DNA from: Longimicrobiaceae bacterium
GTDB lineage: Bacteria > Gemmatimonadota > Gemmatimonadetes > Longimicrobiales > Longimicrobiaceae
DNA length: 64,000 nt
Direction of reading: 5' to 3'
Assembly (NCBI GenBank): GCA_036375715.1
Contig: DASVBS010000022.1
Span: 62,001 to 126,000 of the forward strand
The notes below the pieces were generated by a model. The model ran no database searches, was not told where the DNA came from, and saw only the letters and a list, made by a program, of their open reading frames with translations. The position numbers were made by a program, and so were the translations under genes. Positions 42,857 to 53,241 of the stretch are shown in pieces (within the stretch, counting starts at the first letter, position 1; each line of letters starts with the position of its first letter).

Positions 42857-43904
42857 CCGCCTCGTCCAGCTAGGCGAGTCGCGCGCGACTTTCCCCGAGC
42901 GGCCCGTACCGACCACCGGCCCGATGGAGGACGGGTTCGGCCGTCGCATCGAGTACCTCCGCATCTCGGTCACCGACAAGTGCAACCTCCGCTGCGTCTA
43001 CTGCATGCCCGAGGAGGGATTACCGTGGCTGCGGAGGGAGGATCTCCTCACCTTCGAGGAGATCACCGAGATCGTTCGGGAGATGGCGCAGATGGGCCTC
43101 CGCAGGCTGCGGATCACCGGCGGAGAGCCGCTGGTGCGACGGGATCTGCCTCGGCTGATCGAGTTGCTCCGCGAGATCCCCGGAATCGAGGACATTGCGC
43201 TCTCGACCAACGCGGTCCTGCTGGCGGACCAGGCGGCGGCGCTGCGGGAGGCCGGCGTCGATCGGATCAATGCCTCGCTCGATTCCCTGCGGCCGGAGCG
43301 AGTGGATGCGATCGCGCGCCGCGCGGGCTCCGCGGAGAAGATCTTTGCGGGATTGCGGGCGGCCGAGGCCGTCGGGTTCGCCCCCATCAAGGTGAATTGT
43401 GTGGTGATGAGGGGGATGAACGACGACGAGCTGGTCGACTTCGCCCGCATCACCCTGGAGCGCCCGTGGCACGTCCGGTTCATCGAGGTCATGCCGACCG
43501 GGGACAACCTCGAGATCTCGCGCGATGCCTTCGTGTCCGCGGACGAGATACTCGAGCGGATCGCCTCCATCGGGGCGTTGTCGCCGGTCGAGGGCCCTCG
43601 AGGGAACGGCCCCGCGCGCTACTTCGCCTTCGCCGGCGCGCCGGGCACGGTGGGCGTGATCACCCCCATGAGCCACAACTACTGCGACCGCTGCAACCGC
43701 ATGCGGCTCACCGCCGATGGGCAGCTCCGCCCCTGCCTCTTCGGCGAGATGCAGACCAACCTCCGCGATCCCCTTCGTCGTGGTGAGCCGATCGCTCCGC
43801 TCATCCGGCAGACCCTGCGAATCAAGCCCGAGCGCCACTGGCTGGCGGCGGGGAGCGACCGTGGTAGCGGAGGGCTCCGTGCGTTGTCTCAGGTGGGGGG
43901 GTGA
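42849..43904 (+). CDS. moaA: GTP 3',8-cyclase (molybdenum cofactor)
   Basis: Radical SAM enzyme that starts molybdenum-cofactor synthesis from GTP. It has 351 residues. The N-terminal cluster is C45-C49-C52 (KCNLRCVYCMPEEG), the second cluster cysteines are in HNYCDRCNRMRLTADGQLRPC, and the C-terminus ends in the functional GG. moaC, moeA and moaB/mog are not adjacent, so the pathway is completed elsewhere. Confidence 0.96.
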   Translation: MSSRLVQLGESRATFPERPVPTTGPMEDGFGRRIEYLRISVTDKCNLRCVYCMPEEGLPWLRREDLLTFEEITEIVREMAQMGLRRLRITGGEPLVRRDLPRLIELLREIPGIEDIALSTNAVLLADQAAALREAGVDRINASLDSLRPERVDAIARRAGSAEKIFAGLRAAEAVGFAPIKVNCVVMRGMNDDELVDFARITLERPWHVRFIEVMPTGDNLEISRDAFVSADEILERIASIGALSPVEGPRGNGPARYFAFAGAPGTVGVITPMSHNYCDRCNRMRLTADGQLRPCLFGEMQTNLRDPLRRGEPIAPLIRQTLRIKPERHWLAAGSDRGSGGLRALSQVGG

Positions 43905-44081
43905 GCGCGTCGGATCCCGGTGACGCGAATCGCTGGAGACGAGCCGCTCGATTGCGCGGAAGCTGGTCGAAAAGGCGATTTAACGGCGCAAACCGGTAGG
44001 TGGCGAGAAGGCGCGGCCGGTGGGGATGTTCGTGACCCGGAATTCGCAATTCATCACTCGCGCCGCGCCTGCTGCGCCGAG

Positions 44082-45096
<1,015 letters not shown>

Positions 45097-45109
45097 GCGG
45101 GATTCAGAC

Positions 45110-45134
45110 GCTGCGCCCCACCTCGGGGCGCAGC
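45110..45134 (+). other. Intercistronic hairpin between mdh and sdhC
   Basis: A 10-bp perfect stem GCTGCGCCCC/GGGGCGCAGC with a 5-nt loop and no T-run. It may stabilise or partly attenuate the mdh-sdh transcript. Confidence 0.5.
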
Positions 45135-45172
45135 GCACATAGGGTTTCGTTCGCCCACGCACGGAGATCGCC

Positions 45173-45673
45173 ATGGCAGTCGAATACCGCCACCGATCGC
45201 TCGGGACCGCCCTGCGCTACAAGGGCGGGGAGGGGATGTGGACCTGGATCCTCCACCGCGCGACGGGGCTGGGAGTTCTGCTTTTTCTGGTCGCGCACGT
45301 GATCGATACCGGGATCATCATCTACCGACCCGATTGGTACGACCACGCGCTCGGTGTCTACCGACATCCTCTCTTCCGCGTCGCCGAGCTCTTCGTCTTC
45401 TTCGGCGTCGTCTATCACGCGGCCAACGGGCTGCGCATCGTCGTGCAGGATTTCTGGCCGTATATCATGCAGCGGCAGCGACAGATCTCGCTGGCGGTGG
45501 TCACCGTGGTCGTGCTCGCGATGATCCCGATCACCTGGATCATGATTGCTCCGCTGCTTGGCCTCGCCGACGAGCCCGGGACGGCGCGCCATGAGCAACG
45601 GTGCCTCGAAGTCCCGAATGCCCCGGCGTGCGTGCAGGAGGTGGGAACGGGAGCCGCGGAGGTGGCCCTGTGA
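45173..45673 (+). CDS. sdhC: Succinate dehydrogenase cytochrome b subunit
   Basis: Membrane anchor of complex II. It has 166 residues: three membrane helices, WILHRATGLGVLLFLVAHV at the quinone side and VVYHAANGLRIVVQ with a likely haem-ligand His. A C-terminal tail of about 30 residues contains two Cys and is unusual. ATG 45173. First of sdhCDAB, downstream of mdh. Confidence 0.92.
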   Translation: MAVEYRHRSLGTALRYKGGEGMWTWILHRATGLGVLLFLVAHVIDTGIIIYRPDWYDHALGVYRHPLFRVAELFVFFGVVYHAANGLRIVVQDFWPYIMQRQRQISLAVVTVVVLAMIPITWIMIAPLLGLADEPGTARHEQRCLEVPNAPACVQEVGTGAAEVAL

Positions 45674-46107
45674 AGGCGCCCGGCGGAGTGGTCGAGCGGC
45701 GCATCGCTCGGCGGGGTGGTGGTCACCTGAAGCCGACGGGGAGCCGAGGGGGCTTCGAGCTCTGGTCCTGGTTCTTCATGCGCATTTCCGGCCTAGTGCT
45801 GATCTTCCTGGCCCTCTATCACCTCATCTGGTGGAACCTGGTGATCGGGGTCGAGCACCTCGACTCGGCAATCGTGATCGAGCGCTGGAACAATCCGCTC
45901 TGGCGCTTCTTCAATGTCATGCTGATCACGCTGGCCATGCTGCACGGACTGAACGGCCTGCGCTACGTCATCGAGGACTACGTGCGTAGCCCTGGTAAGC
46001 AGGCCGCGACCAAGGCCGTGGCCTACACCGTGGTGCTCTCGGTGCTTGCGTTTGGCATTTACGCGCTGGTGACTTTCGATCCGGCTATCTTCTTCGCCGA
46101 CCGATGA
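45670..46107 (+). CDS. sdhD: Succinate dehydrogenase membrane anchor subunit
   Basis: Second anchor of complex II, 145 residues with three membrane helices. SWFFMRISGLVLIFLALYHLIWW and MLHGLNGLRYVIEDY carry the conserved Arg and His. GTG 45670 overlaps the sdhC stop and has GGAGG upstream; the longer frame is rejected. Its end overlaps sdhA by 4 nt. Confidence 0.9.
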   Translation: MKAPGGVVERRIARRGGGHLKPTGSRGGFELWSWFFMRISGLVLIFLALYHLIWWNLVIGVEHLDSAIVIERWNNPLWRFFNVMLITLAMLHGLNGLRYVIEDYVRSPGKQAATKAVAYTVVLSVLAFGIYALVTFDPAIFFADR

Positions 46108-47843
46108 TCCATACTCACACATACGATGCGCTGGTGGTCGGCGGCGGCGGCGCCGGCCTGATGGCCGCGATCTACCTGTCCCGGGAATCCGACATCAAGA
46201 CGGCGGTGATCTCGAAGCTCTACCCGACCCGCTCCCATACGGGCGCGGCTCAGGGAGGGATCGGCGCCGCTCTGGCCAACCTGGAGGAGGATCATCCCCA
46301 GTGGCACGCCTTCGACACGGTCAAGGGCTCGGACTACCTCGGCGACCAGGACGCCATCGAGACAATGTGCGAGGAGGCGGTGGGGGTGATCATCGAGCTG
46401 GAGCACATGGGGCTCCCCTTCTCGCGCACCCCTGACGGAAAGATCGCCCAGCGTCCTTTCGGCGGTCACACCCACCACTTCGGCCAGGGGCCGGTGCGTC
46501 GCTCCTGCTATTCGGCGGACCGCACCGGCCACATGATCCTGCAGACCCTCTACCAGAACTGCATCAAGAACGGAGTCGAGTTCTACGACGAGTTCCAGGT
46601 AGTAGACCTCCTGTTGAATGAGGGGCGCTGCGTGGGTGTGGTGGCGTACGAGGTGGCCACGGGCGACCTCCACGTCTTCCGGGCCAAGGCGGTGAACTTC
46701 GCGACCGGTGGGTTCGGGCGGGTCTGGTCGATCACCTCGAACGCGCACGCCAATACGGGTGACGGGCCGGCGGTGGCGCTGCGTCGCGGCATCCCGTTGC
46801 AGGACATGGAGTTCTACCAGTTCCATCCGACCGGCATCTACCGTCTCGGGATCCTGATTACCGAGGGCGTGCGCGGAGAAGGTGGGGTGCTGCGCAACGA
46901 TCTCGGCGAGCGTTTCATGGAGCGCTACGCTCCGACCATGAAGGACCTCGCCTCCCGCGACGTGGTGGCGCGGGCCATCAACCAGGAGATCCGGGAGGGA
47001 CGGGGGATCAACGGGAAGAAGTACGTCTACCTCGACGCCACCCACCTCGGCGCCGAGGTGATCGAGAAGAAGCTCCCCGACATCGCTGATTTCTGCCGCA
47101 CCTATCTGGGCGTGGATCCGGTGCGCGAGCCGATGCCGATCCAGCCGACCGCGCACTACGCCATGGGAGGCATCCCCACCGACGTGAACGGGCGGGTGGT
47201 GATCGACGCGCAACGAACCGTCTTCCCTGGCCTCTATGCGGCGGGGGAGACGGCCTGCGTCTCGGTGCACGGCGCGAACCGGCTGGGCACAAACTCGCTG
47301 CTCGACCTGGTCGTTTTCGGCAAGCGCTCGGGCGTCGACATGGTGCGCTTCTGTCGCGAGAACGACCTCGGTCCGCTCCCCGAGAATCCCACGGCCGAGA
47401 TCGCCGCGACATTGCAGCGCCTGCTGGATAACAAGGATGGCGAGCCGGCCGCCCGTCTGCGCGAAGAGATGCAGGACGTGATGCAGGACGACGTCGGCAT
47501 CTTCCGCGACGGCAAGGGGATGGAACGTGCGTTGACCAAGGTGCGCGAGCTGCGCGAGCGCTACCGTAACGTGGTGGTAATGGACAAGGGAAAGCGCTTC
47601 AACACCGACCTCATGGAGGCCTGGGAGCTGGGGAATCTGCTCGATCTGGCCGAGGTGACGACGTGGAGCGCCCTGAACCGGAAAGAGAGTCGTGGCGCGC
47701 ACATGCGCGAGGATTTCTCCAAGCGCGACGACCAGAACTGGCTCAAGCACACGCTCGCGTATCGTCGGGAAGACGACACGATCGAGCTCGCTTACAAGCC
47801 CGTGACGATCACGAAGTTCGAGCCGAAGGAGAGGGTGTACTGA
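46104..47843 (+). CDS. sdhA: Succinate dehydrogenase flavoprotein subunit
   Basis: Oxidises succinate to fumarate with covalent FAD. It has 579 residues: GGGGAGLMAAI for FAD, RSHTGAAQGGIG with the flavin-linking His, HPTGIY, TEGVRGEGG with the catalytic Arg region, and GAGETACVSVHGANRLGTN near the C-terminal FAD site. It shares the order CDAB with other bacteria and overlaps neighbours at both ends. Confidence 0.97.
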   Translation: MIHTHTYDALVVGGGGAGLMAAIYLSRESDIKTAVISKLYPTRSHTGAAQGGIGAALANLEEDHPQWHAFDTVKGSDYLGDQDAIETMCEEAVGVIIELEHMGLPFSRTPDGKIAQRPFGGHTHHFGQGPVRRSCYSADRTGHMILQTLYQNCIKNGVEFYDEFQVVDLLLNEGRCVGVVAYEVATGDLHVFRAKAVNFATGGFGRVWSITSNAHANTGDGPAVALRRGIPLQDMEFYQFHPTGIYRLGILITEGVRGEGGVLRNDLGERFMERYAPTMKDLASRDVVARAINQEIREGRGINGKKYVYLDATHLGAEVIEKKLPDIADFCRTYLGVDPVREPMPIQPTAHYAMGGIPTDVNGRVVIDAQRTVFPGLYAAGETACVSVHGANRLGTNSLLDLVVFGKRSGVDMVRFCRENDLGPLPENPTAEIAATLQRLLDNKDGEPAARLREEMQDVMQDDVGIFRDGKGMERALTKVRELRERYRNVVVMDKGKRFNTDLMEAWELGNLLDLAEVTTWSALNRKESRGAHMREDFSKRDDQNWLKHTLAYRREDDTIELAYKPVTITKFEPKERVY

Positions 47844-48589
47844 TGGCGCAGACCGCCGCATCCGCGCCCCCGCGCGCGCCGGCCACCTCGACAGCCACGA
47901 TCAAGATCCTGCGCTTCAACCCGGAGACCGATCGCGAGCCGACGTACCGGAGCTACCAGGTCCAGGTCGAGCCGACGGACCGGGTGCTCGATGCGCTCAA
48001 CACGATCAAGTGGTACCAGGACGGGACGCTCACCTACCGCCGCTCGTGTGCGCACGGGGTCTGCGGCTCGGACGCCATGCGCATCAACGGGGTCAACCGA
48101 CTGGCCTGCAAGGTGTTGATGCGCGACGTGGGAAGCGAGGTAGTGGTGGAGCCGTTGATGGGCTTCCGGGTGATCAAGGACCTGGTGGTGGATATGGAGC
48201 CCTTCTTTGCCCAGTACCGCTCCATCTTCCCCTACCTCATCAACGACGAGCGCCCGCCGGAGCGGGAGCGGATCCAGTCGATCGAGGAACGCGAGATCTT
48301 CGACGATACCACCAAGTGCATTCTGTGCGCGGCCTGCACTACCTCGTGCCCGTCCTTCTGGGCGAACGAGGAGTTCGTCGGGCCGGCGGCGATCGTGAAC
48401 GCGCACCGTTTCATCTTCGACTCTCGCGACCACGGGGCGAACTTGCGGCTGGCGCGCCTCAACGGGCGCGAAGGGGTCTGGCGCTGCCGCACGATCTTCA
48501 ACTGCACCGAGGCCTGCCCGCGCGAGATCAAGATCACCAAGGCGATCGGTGAGGTGAAGAAGGCGATTCTGTACGGCGGAGTGGGATGA
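47843..48589 (+). CDS. sdhB: Succinate dehydrogenase iron-sulfur subunit
   Basis: Carries electrons from FAD to quinone through three clusters. It has 248 residues: the [2Fe-2S] motif (SCAHGVCGSDAM), the [4Fe-4S] motif (CILCAACTTSCP) and the [3Fe-4S] motif (CRTIFNCTEACP) are complete. A Pro/Ala-rich N-terminus of about 18 residues is extra. ATG 47843 shares a base with the sdhA stop. Repeat locus E begins one base after the stop. Confidence 0.97.
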   Translation: MAQTAASAPPRAPATSTATIKILRFNPETDREPTYRSYQVQVEPTDRVLDALNTIKWYQDGTLTYRRSCAHGVCGSDAMRINGVNRLACKVLMRDVGSEVVVEPLMGFRVIKDLVVDMEPFFAQYRSIFPYLINDERPPERERIQSIEEREIFDDTTKCILCAACTTSCPSFWANEEFVGPAAIVNAHRFIFDSRDHGANLRLARLNGREGVWRCRTIFNCTEACPREIKITKAIGEVKKAILYGGVG

Positions 48590-48718
48590 GATAAGAAGCT
48601 AGAAGCTAGAAGCTAGAAGATTCCGGCGTCAGGCGCCTCAGACTCGAGCGACCGGGACCCCAGCTGTGGATTGCATTCTAGCTTCTAGCTCCTAGCTTCT
48701 AGCTTCTGATCTTATCAC
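48590..48718. repeat. Heptamer inverted repeat, locus E (AGAAGCT words)
   Basis: The left arm (48590-48621) has four AGAAGCT-type words after ATA; the right arm (48673-48718) has the complement, TTCTAGC words, ending GATCTTATC. About 51 nt separate them. The outer GATAAG/CTTATC ends also pair. Directly after the sdhB stop. Confidence 0.85.
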
Positions 48719-48731
48719 AAGTGAGGTCCCT

Positions 48732-48968
48732 TTGAAGGTCCCCATCGAGTGGCTGGTTCAGCGGGTCGATGAACCGCCCACCTCGTACAATCCGCGGGAG
48801 GGCAGTTCGCCGCTGCGCATCCGCATGGCGTGGCAGAAACTGAAGAGCCGGGCGCACGGGCAGGACGAGATCTGGGCCTACGCCAATCCGTCGGATCGAC
48901 ACGGGCGTCACCAGGGGTTCGCGCTGGTCAGAGAGGGCGTGGTGATCGAGGCGATCGAGGTGGATTGA
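48732..48968 (+). CDS. Hypothetical protein (78 aa)
   Basis: Short soluble protein read from TTG 48732 with GAGG seven bases upstream. Contents: VPIEWLVQRVDEPP, a basic middle (MAWQKLKSRAHGQDEIWAYAN) and a strand-turn-strand end (GFALVREGVVIEAIEVD). No family recognised. The TTG start follows the repeat element directly, so its transcript would need to start near 48718 or read through from sdhB. Confidence 0.5.
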   Translation: MKVPIEWLVQRVDEPPTSYNPREGSSPLRIRMAWQKLKSRAHGQDEIWAYANPSDRHGRHQGFALVREGVVIEAIEVD

Positions 48969-49078
48969 TAGGCCCCGTTCGGACGGGTGCCGGATGCCGA
49001 GAGGGCGCGAAGTCCAACGACTTCGCGCCCCCTTTCGTTCTCACGATCCTTGCCTGTCGCCGTCGAATCGAGCGGGTC

Positions 49079-49825
49079 TCACTGGTCGGCGGTGGACACG
49101 GCGGTCGAGACGATGATCGCGCCGTGTGGATGCCCGGGGCCGAGCCGCAGCGCTGCCTGCGCGGCTGAGAGCCGGGTGATCGACCGGACTTCTGCGGCGG
49201 GGATGCTGCGCAGGTTGTCGACGTCTCCCAGACGTGCGTTGTCCAGGTAGGTAATGATCTGCGGAGTGCCGGGAATGACGGCGACCGAATAGTCGGTCTC
49301 GAGCACCTGTCCCTGCTCGAGCAGGCTCTTGTTGCCGCGGACGATGAACCAGTCCGGCTTGAGCGACTGGATGACCTCGAAGACGGTGGTGCCTCCCGCC
49401 TCGGCGATCTCCTCGTGGGAGAGGAACTCGATCCCTTCCATCGCAACGTTCCTGGGGATGGCCAGCCCCGGCCCCACCCCTGCGTGGTGCTCCCCGATCA
49501 GGAGCCCTGCGATCGCGCCGATTGCCGCGCCGCTCGCGGAGTAGAGGCGACGCTGTTCGAGGAAGCTGCTGTTGGAGGTCTTGTGCCAGTCGTTGTAGAC
49601 CACGTGACTGGTGAAGTATCCCAGGCCGGCGCCGACCACGGCACCCCCCACGGTGAACAGAGTCCTGGTCAGGAGGCTTCGCGCGGCGCTGCGGCGGCCT
49701 GACGCCATCTCGGCCTGGGCCGCCGGGGAGAGCAAAGATGCGCTCCGCGAGCTGAGTAACTGCCCCTGCGCCTCGCCCGCCAGGGCAAGGATCGATAGGG
49801 CGACGAGTGGTATGCGGCGATACAT
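49079..49825 (-). CDS. Exported protein with TonB-plug-like C-terminal domain
   Basis: A 248-residue protein with a signal peptide (PLVALSILALAGEAQGQ), a glycine-rich membrane-like stretch (FTVGGAVVGAGLGYF, GAAIGAIAGLLIGEHH) and a C-terminal region with IPAAEVRSITRLSAAQAAL then GPGHPHGAIIVSTA. This last part resembles the plug domain of TonB-dependent receptors, without any barrel. ATG 49825 starts the signal peptide. Function unknown; perhaps a periplasmic partner of a receptor. Confidence 0.6.
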   Translation of the reverse strand: MYRRIPLVALSILALAGEAQGQLLSSRSASLLSPAAQAEMASGRRSAARSLLTRTLFTVGGAVVGAGLGYFTSHVVYNDWHKTSNSSFLEQRRLYSASGAAIGAIAGLLIGEHHAGVGPGLAIPRNVAMEGIEFLSHEEIAEAGGTTVFEVIQSLKPDWFIVRGNKSLLEQGQVLETDYSVAVIPGTPQIITYLDNARLGDVDNLRSIPAAEVRSITRLSAAQAALRLGPGHPHGAIIVSTAVSTADQ

Positions 49826-50345
49826 CTGGGCTGCGGGGGCTGCGGTAAAAGCGAGGCCTCGCCGGAGGAGCCTCTCGCGAGGGGCTCGGCCTGCGGGGGG
49901 CGGAATCTCCGAAAAGTCCCACACGGGCGTGTGCCAGGGACGGCTGGAGGCTCGATGCTCTCCGGCGCGCGGGATTGGTATATCATGCGCGGCTTACATG
50001 CCCGGGGCAAGTCGGCCGAATCTCCGCAGCGGGAGCTTCCCCTGGACGACGCCGTCCTGTCCGTTTCCTGGCCGCCTCCGACAACGCCTACCGCGACGCC
50101 CTGCGCTGCTCGCCGAGACCGACCGAGCGGCGCGTCGCGACCCTTCGCCTGGTCCAGGCGTCGAGCGCCGTCGCCCTTTCCCCAACCGGATTGCGCGGCG
50201 CGTCATTCCCGAAGCAGGACCGTCGCACCCGAACGCCGAGGTCGGGGGACATGCGACGCCCCGGGCGCCCGCGCCGTTTTCGGGGCGGTTCACGTGTTTC
50301 CCGCCGGCTGGAGGCGCCATCAGGGATGCGAGCGCTTCCTCGCGC
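49826..50345. other. Intergenic region of about 520 nt
   Basis: No convincing gene. Several overlapping reading frames exist on both strands, but all are Arg/Pro-rich and none shows a motif, good start site or steady codon use. A decayed gene is possible; I cannot name it. Confidence 0.3.
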
Positions 50346-51782
50346 TCACCAGCGCGGTGGCACGACGGCCCACGAAGCGCCCCAGCAGGCCACGGTGCCG
50401 GTGGACCTTAACGCGCAGGTGCCCCAGTTCGCCGCGCTCAGCTGTGTGAAGGTACCCGCGGGAGGCGTCGCCTGGCCAAGCTCATTGCTCCCCCAGCAGG
50501 CGAGGGTGCCGTCCGAACGGAGGGCGCAGGTGTGTTCGACGCCTGCGCTGACCTGGGTGAAGGTGCCGTCGGGAACTCCGCTCACCTGGCCCTCGCTGTC
50601 GTCGCCCCAGCAGATCACGGAGCCGTCCCGGCGCAGAGCACAGCTGTGGGTGTGGCCCGCGCTCACCTGGACGAAATCGGTGCCGGGGGGTGGCGAGGCC
50701 TGGCCGAGGTCCGGGATTCCGCCGCCGCCGTCAACCGCTCCCCAGCACGAGATGGAGCCATCCCGCCGCAGCGCGCAGGTGTGCGAGTTGCTCGCGCTGA
50801 CCTGCACGAACGGTCCTTCGTGCGTGTGGGTTGCCGAATAGGTCGGGGAGCCGCCGACCTGGCCGGCCCAGTTGTCGCCCCAGCAGTAGACCGAACCGTC
50901 TCCACGGAGCGCGCAGACATGCGAGCCACCCGTGCTCACCTGCGTGAAGTCGGAGGAGTGGAGCGTGCAGGTGTACAGCCAGAGCGAAGGGTGGTCGCAA
51001 GCCCAACCCTCTTCCGGGGGGTTGCTGTACCGAACGAGTAACTCGCTGCCCCAACAGGTGAGCGTGCCGTCGCCGCGCACCCCACAGCCGACGACGTTGG
51101 CGTAGCCCGCATCCACCTGGACGAAGCCGGCGCCGGGTGGCTGCAGGTCGGTGGGTCCGCAGGTCACGGTGCCGTCCGCGTGCAACCCGCAGTTGTTCTC
51201 CCCCGCGCTCACCTGGACGAACCGCACGGCGGTCCGGGTGCGGGCCGCGACCAAATCGAAGTGCACGGTGAACGGACCTGGCTGGAGCGCGTCGACGTAG
51301 AGCACCGCCTCGAACACGTCCTCGGGGCCGACCGACTCACGCGGCAGCTGCAGCCCGGGGTGACGCAGCACCGCCACACGGACCCGGCAGTTGACACAAT
51401 GCATCGGCGCGGCCGCGTCCCCCACCTCGTCGCGCCGGAAATCCACGCTGTCCAGCACGATGTCCTTTACCGTGAAGCGCACGGTCAGGACCTGATCCTC
51501 CAGCGCCTGGTTCCCGCACCCCTCACAGGTTACGCTGGCCTCTACGTGGTCGGCCGTCACCGGCACGCGGGTCAGAGACGGGCCCCCGGCTCCGCTGGCG
51601 ACACCGGCTCCCTGCCGCAGCTGGACCACCCCGATCGCGGGGTCGACCTCCAGCGCGATCTGGGCGACGACCGAGCGATCGTCGGGGAGTGGAGCTTCGG
51701 CCGCGGGGCCGAGTAGGCGCGGGCTCTCCTGACAGCCGACGAGGAGAAGCGCCAGCGGGAGGAGGAACGATCTCGATCGCAT
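50346..51782 (-). CDS. RCC1-repeat lipoprotein
   Basis: A 478-residue protein with a lipoprotein signal (LALLLVGC, lipid Cys at residue 17) and a C-terminal beta-propeller. The propeller has at least six RCC1-type repeats of the form FxQVSAGxxHxCALRxDGSVxCWGxN, about 45 residues apart, each with two Cys that could pair. An N-terminal domain (about 20-185) holds VTCEGCGNQA and HCVNCRV. RCC1 propellers bind proteins or ligands at the surface. It follows the RiPP cluster on the same strand after about 130 nt; a link is uncertain. Confidence 0.8.
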   Translation of the reverse strand: MRSRSFLLPLALLLVGCQESPRLLGPAAEAPLPDDRSVVAQIALEVDPAIGVVQLRQGAGVASGAGGPSLTRVPVTADHVEASVTCEGCGNQALEDQVLTVRFTVKDIVLDSVDFRRDEVGDAAAPMHCVNCRVRVAVLRHPGLQLPRESVGPEDVFEAVLYVDALQPGPFTVHFDLVAARTRTAVRFVQVSAGENNCGLHADGTVTCGPTDLQPPGAGFVQVDAGYANVVGCGVRGDGTLTCWGSELLVRYSNPPEEGWACDHPSLWLYTCTLHSSDFTQVSTGGSHVCALRGDGSVYCWGDNWAGQVGGSPTYSATHTHEGPFVQVSASNSHTCALRRDGSISCWGAVDGGGGIPDLGQASPPPGTDFVQVSAGHTHSCALRRDGSVICWGDDSEGQVSGVPDGTFTQVSAGVEHTCALRSDGTLACWGSNELGQATPPAGTFTQLSAANWGTCALRSTGTVACWGASWAVVPPRW

Positions 51783-51911
51783 TCGATACTCTCCTGCGGG
51801 CGTGAAAGTCGGAGACCAGCAGGGGGACGGAAGCGGGCGGATGTGCCGCCAGACTCGAGCGAGTTGCCCTATTCTTTGGGGACAAATAGATCCAAGCCCA
51901 GACCCTGTATG

Positions 51912-53240
51912 TCAAGAGTCTTCGCGTGCCTGCGGCGGGACCGCGAGGACCGACGTCCCGGCCGCGGTAGGCGGGTTCTCCGGGACGCCGGAGCGGGCAC
52001 CCGTCGTGGTGCGGTGGGATGATCGAGGGAGGAGGCCGTAGCTGGTCGTCAGGCGGAGCGGTCGGAGCAGGTAGTAGAGCGGGAAGAGCGGGTCGGGGAG
52101 GGGCAGGGCCTGCCAGTCCTCCGGGGTCGGCGTCCAGAGCGCGCGCCAGAGATAGCGCGCCCGGCCGCCCAACCCGTCCAGGGCCCTGAGCTGGAAGCGG
52201 TGGAAGGGCAGCCCCCGCGAATGGGCGGGTCGATCGTCCTCGGCGCCGATCCATGCACGCGCCTCGTGGCAGAGCCGCAGGGCCCCGCGGTCGGAGCGCA
52301 CCCGATCCGCGATCCGGTCGGGGAGCGGCGCGTCCAGCAGCTCCTGCGCCAGGCGCAGCCCGAGGAACAGCACCCGGCGGCTGCGGAAGCGTTCCGCCCG
52401 GCTGATGGCCTGGTCCCAATCGATCTCGTGCGAACGGACCAGCTCGGCGACGTCGCAGAGCCACGCGAGTCGCTCCCAGAGGTGCCGCGCGCCGTGGAAG
52501 CAGAGTACGAGAAGAAGGTCCTCCGTCCCGAAGGTCGGGACGGCCATCCCCGCCATCCGCAGCGACCGCGTAGCGGGACGCAGCGCGTCCAGGTCCAGCG
52601 ACGCGATGGGGTGGCGCGTGGCGAAGGCCCAGTGGAGCTCTACCGAGACCCGACCCGCGCCTCCATGCAGCGGGAGGTTGTTGTTGGCGCGCAGGAGCGC
52701 CCTCTGCTGCCGGGGAGAGAGTCGGTCGCGCGGGCGGTAGCCGAGGCACTGGAGAACGTCGAGGGCGCGTGGGAGGTCGTCCGGACGGACCAGCACGTCG
52801 AGGTCGGTCATCTGTCGAAAGGCCACGTCGCCGTACAGCTGGTGCGCCAGCACCGGTCCCTTGTAGGGAAGCCCGGCGATCCCGCGTGCTTCGAGGTGGA
52901 GGAGAATCTCCCGCAACGCCTTGACCAGCACCCGGCTATGGGCGGCATTGAGCGCCACCTCCGTCCGGAGCTCTCGTAGGAGGTCGGCCGGCACTTCGGG
53001 GACCGGCAGCGCTGCGAGGTGGCGCAGGAGGAAGGGGACTACCCGGTGCCGGCGGGCCAGTGCGAGCAGCTCCGGCCAGCTCACCCCCTCCCGGATCAGC
53101 GCCGCGACGCGCTCGGCCCCCGACCGGGACAGCTCGGAGCGTGCGCAGAGCACCAGAAGCTCCCACGCGCGCCCCCGGGGCAAATCCTGATCGCCGGCTC
53201 CGGGCGGGGGGTGGAGCACCTCGCTCGTCAGCGCGGGCAT
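51912..53240 (-). CDS. Nucleotidyltransferase-fold protein of RiPP cluster
   Basis: A 442-residue protein of the NTP_transf_5 group often found in lasso and related peptide clusters. The core is GIAGLPYKGPVLAHQLYGDVAFRQMTDLDVLVRP, with the DLD metal pair and upstream Lys, then FGTEDLLLVLCFHGARHLWERLAWLCDVAELV. The C-terminal tail is Pro/Thr-rich and unlike the family. It starts one base after the B2 stop and ends the operon. It may nucleotidylate or otherwise modify the peptide; the reaction is not established. Confidence 0.75.
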   Translation of the reverse strand: MPALTSEVLHPPPGAGDQDLPRGRAWELLVLCARSELSRSGAERVAALIREGVSWPELLALARRHRVVPFLLRHLAALPVPEVPADLLRELRTEVALNAAHSRVLVKALREILLHLEARGIAGLPYKGPVLAHQLYGDVAFRQMTDLDVLVRPDDLPRALDVLQCLGYRPRDRLSPRQQRALLRANNNLPLHGGAGRVSVELHWAFATRHPIASLDLDALRPATRSLRMAGMAVPTFGTEDLLLVLCFHGARHLWERLAWLCDVAELVRSHEIDWDQAISRAERFRSRRVLFLGLRLAQELLDAPLPDRIADRVRSDRGALRLCHEARAWIGAEDDRPAHSRGLPFHRFQLRALDGLGGRARYLWRALWTPTPEDWQALPLPDPLFPLYYLLRPLRLTTSYGLLPRSSHRTTTGARSGVPENPPTAAGTSVLAVPPQAREDS

Positions 53241-53241
53241 G

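Noticed and set aside
49931-50841. Overlapping plus-strand ORFs in and beside the RCC1 gene
   Set aside because: They are Arg/Pro-rich shadows of the minus-strand RCC1 gene and the adjoining non-coding stretch, without motifs.
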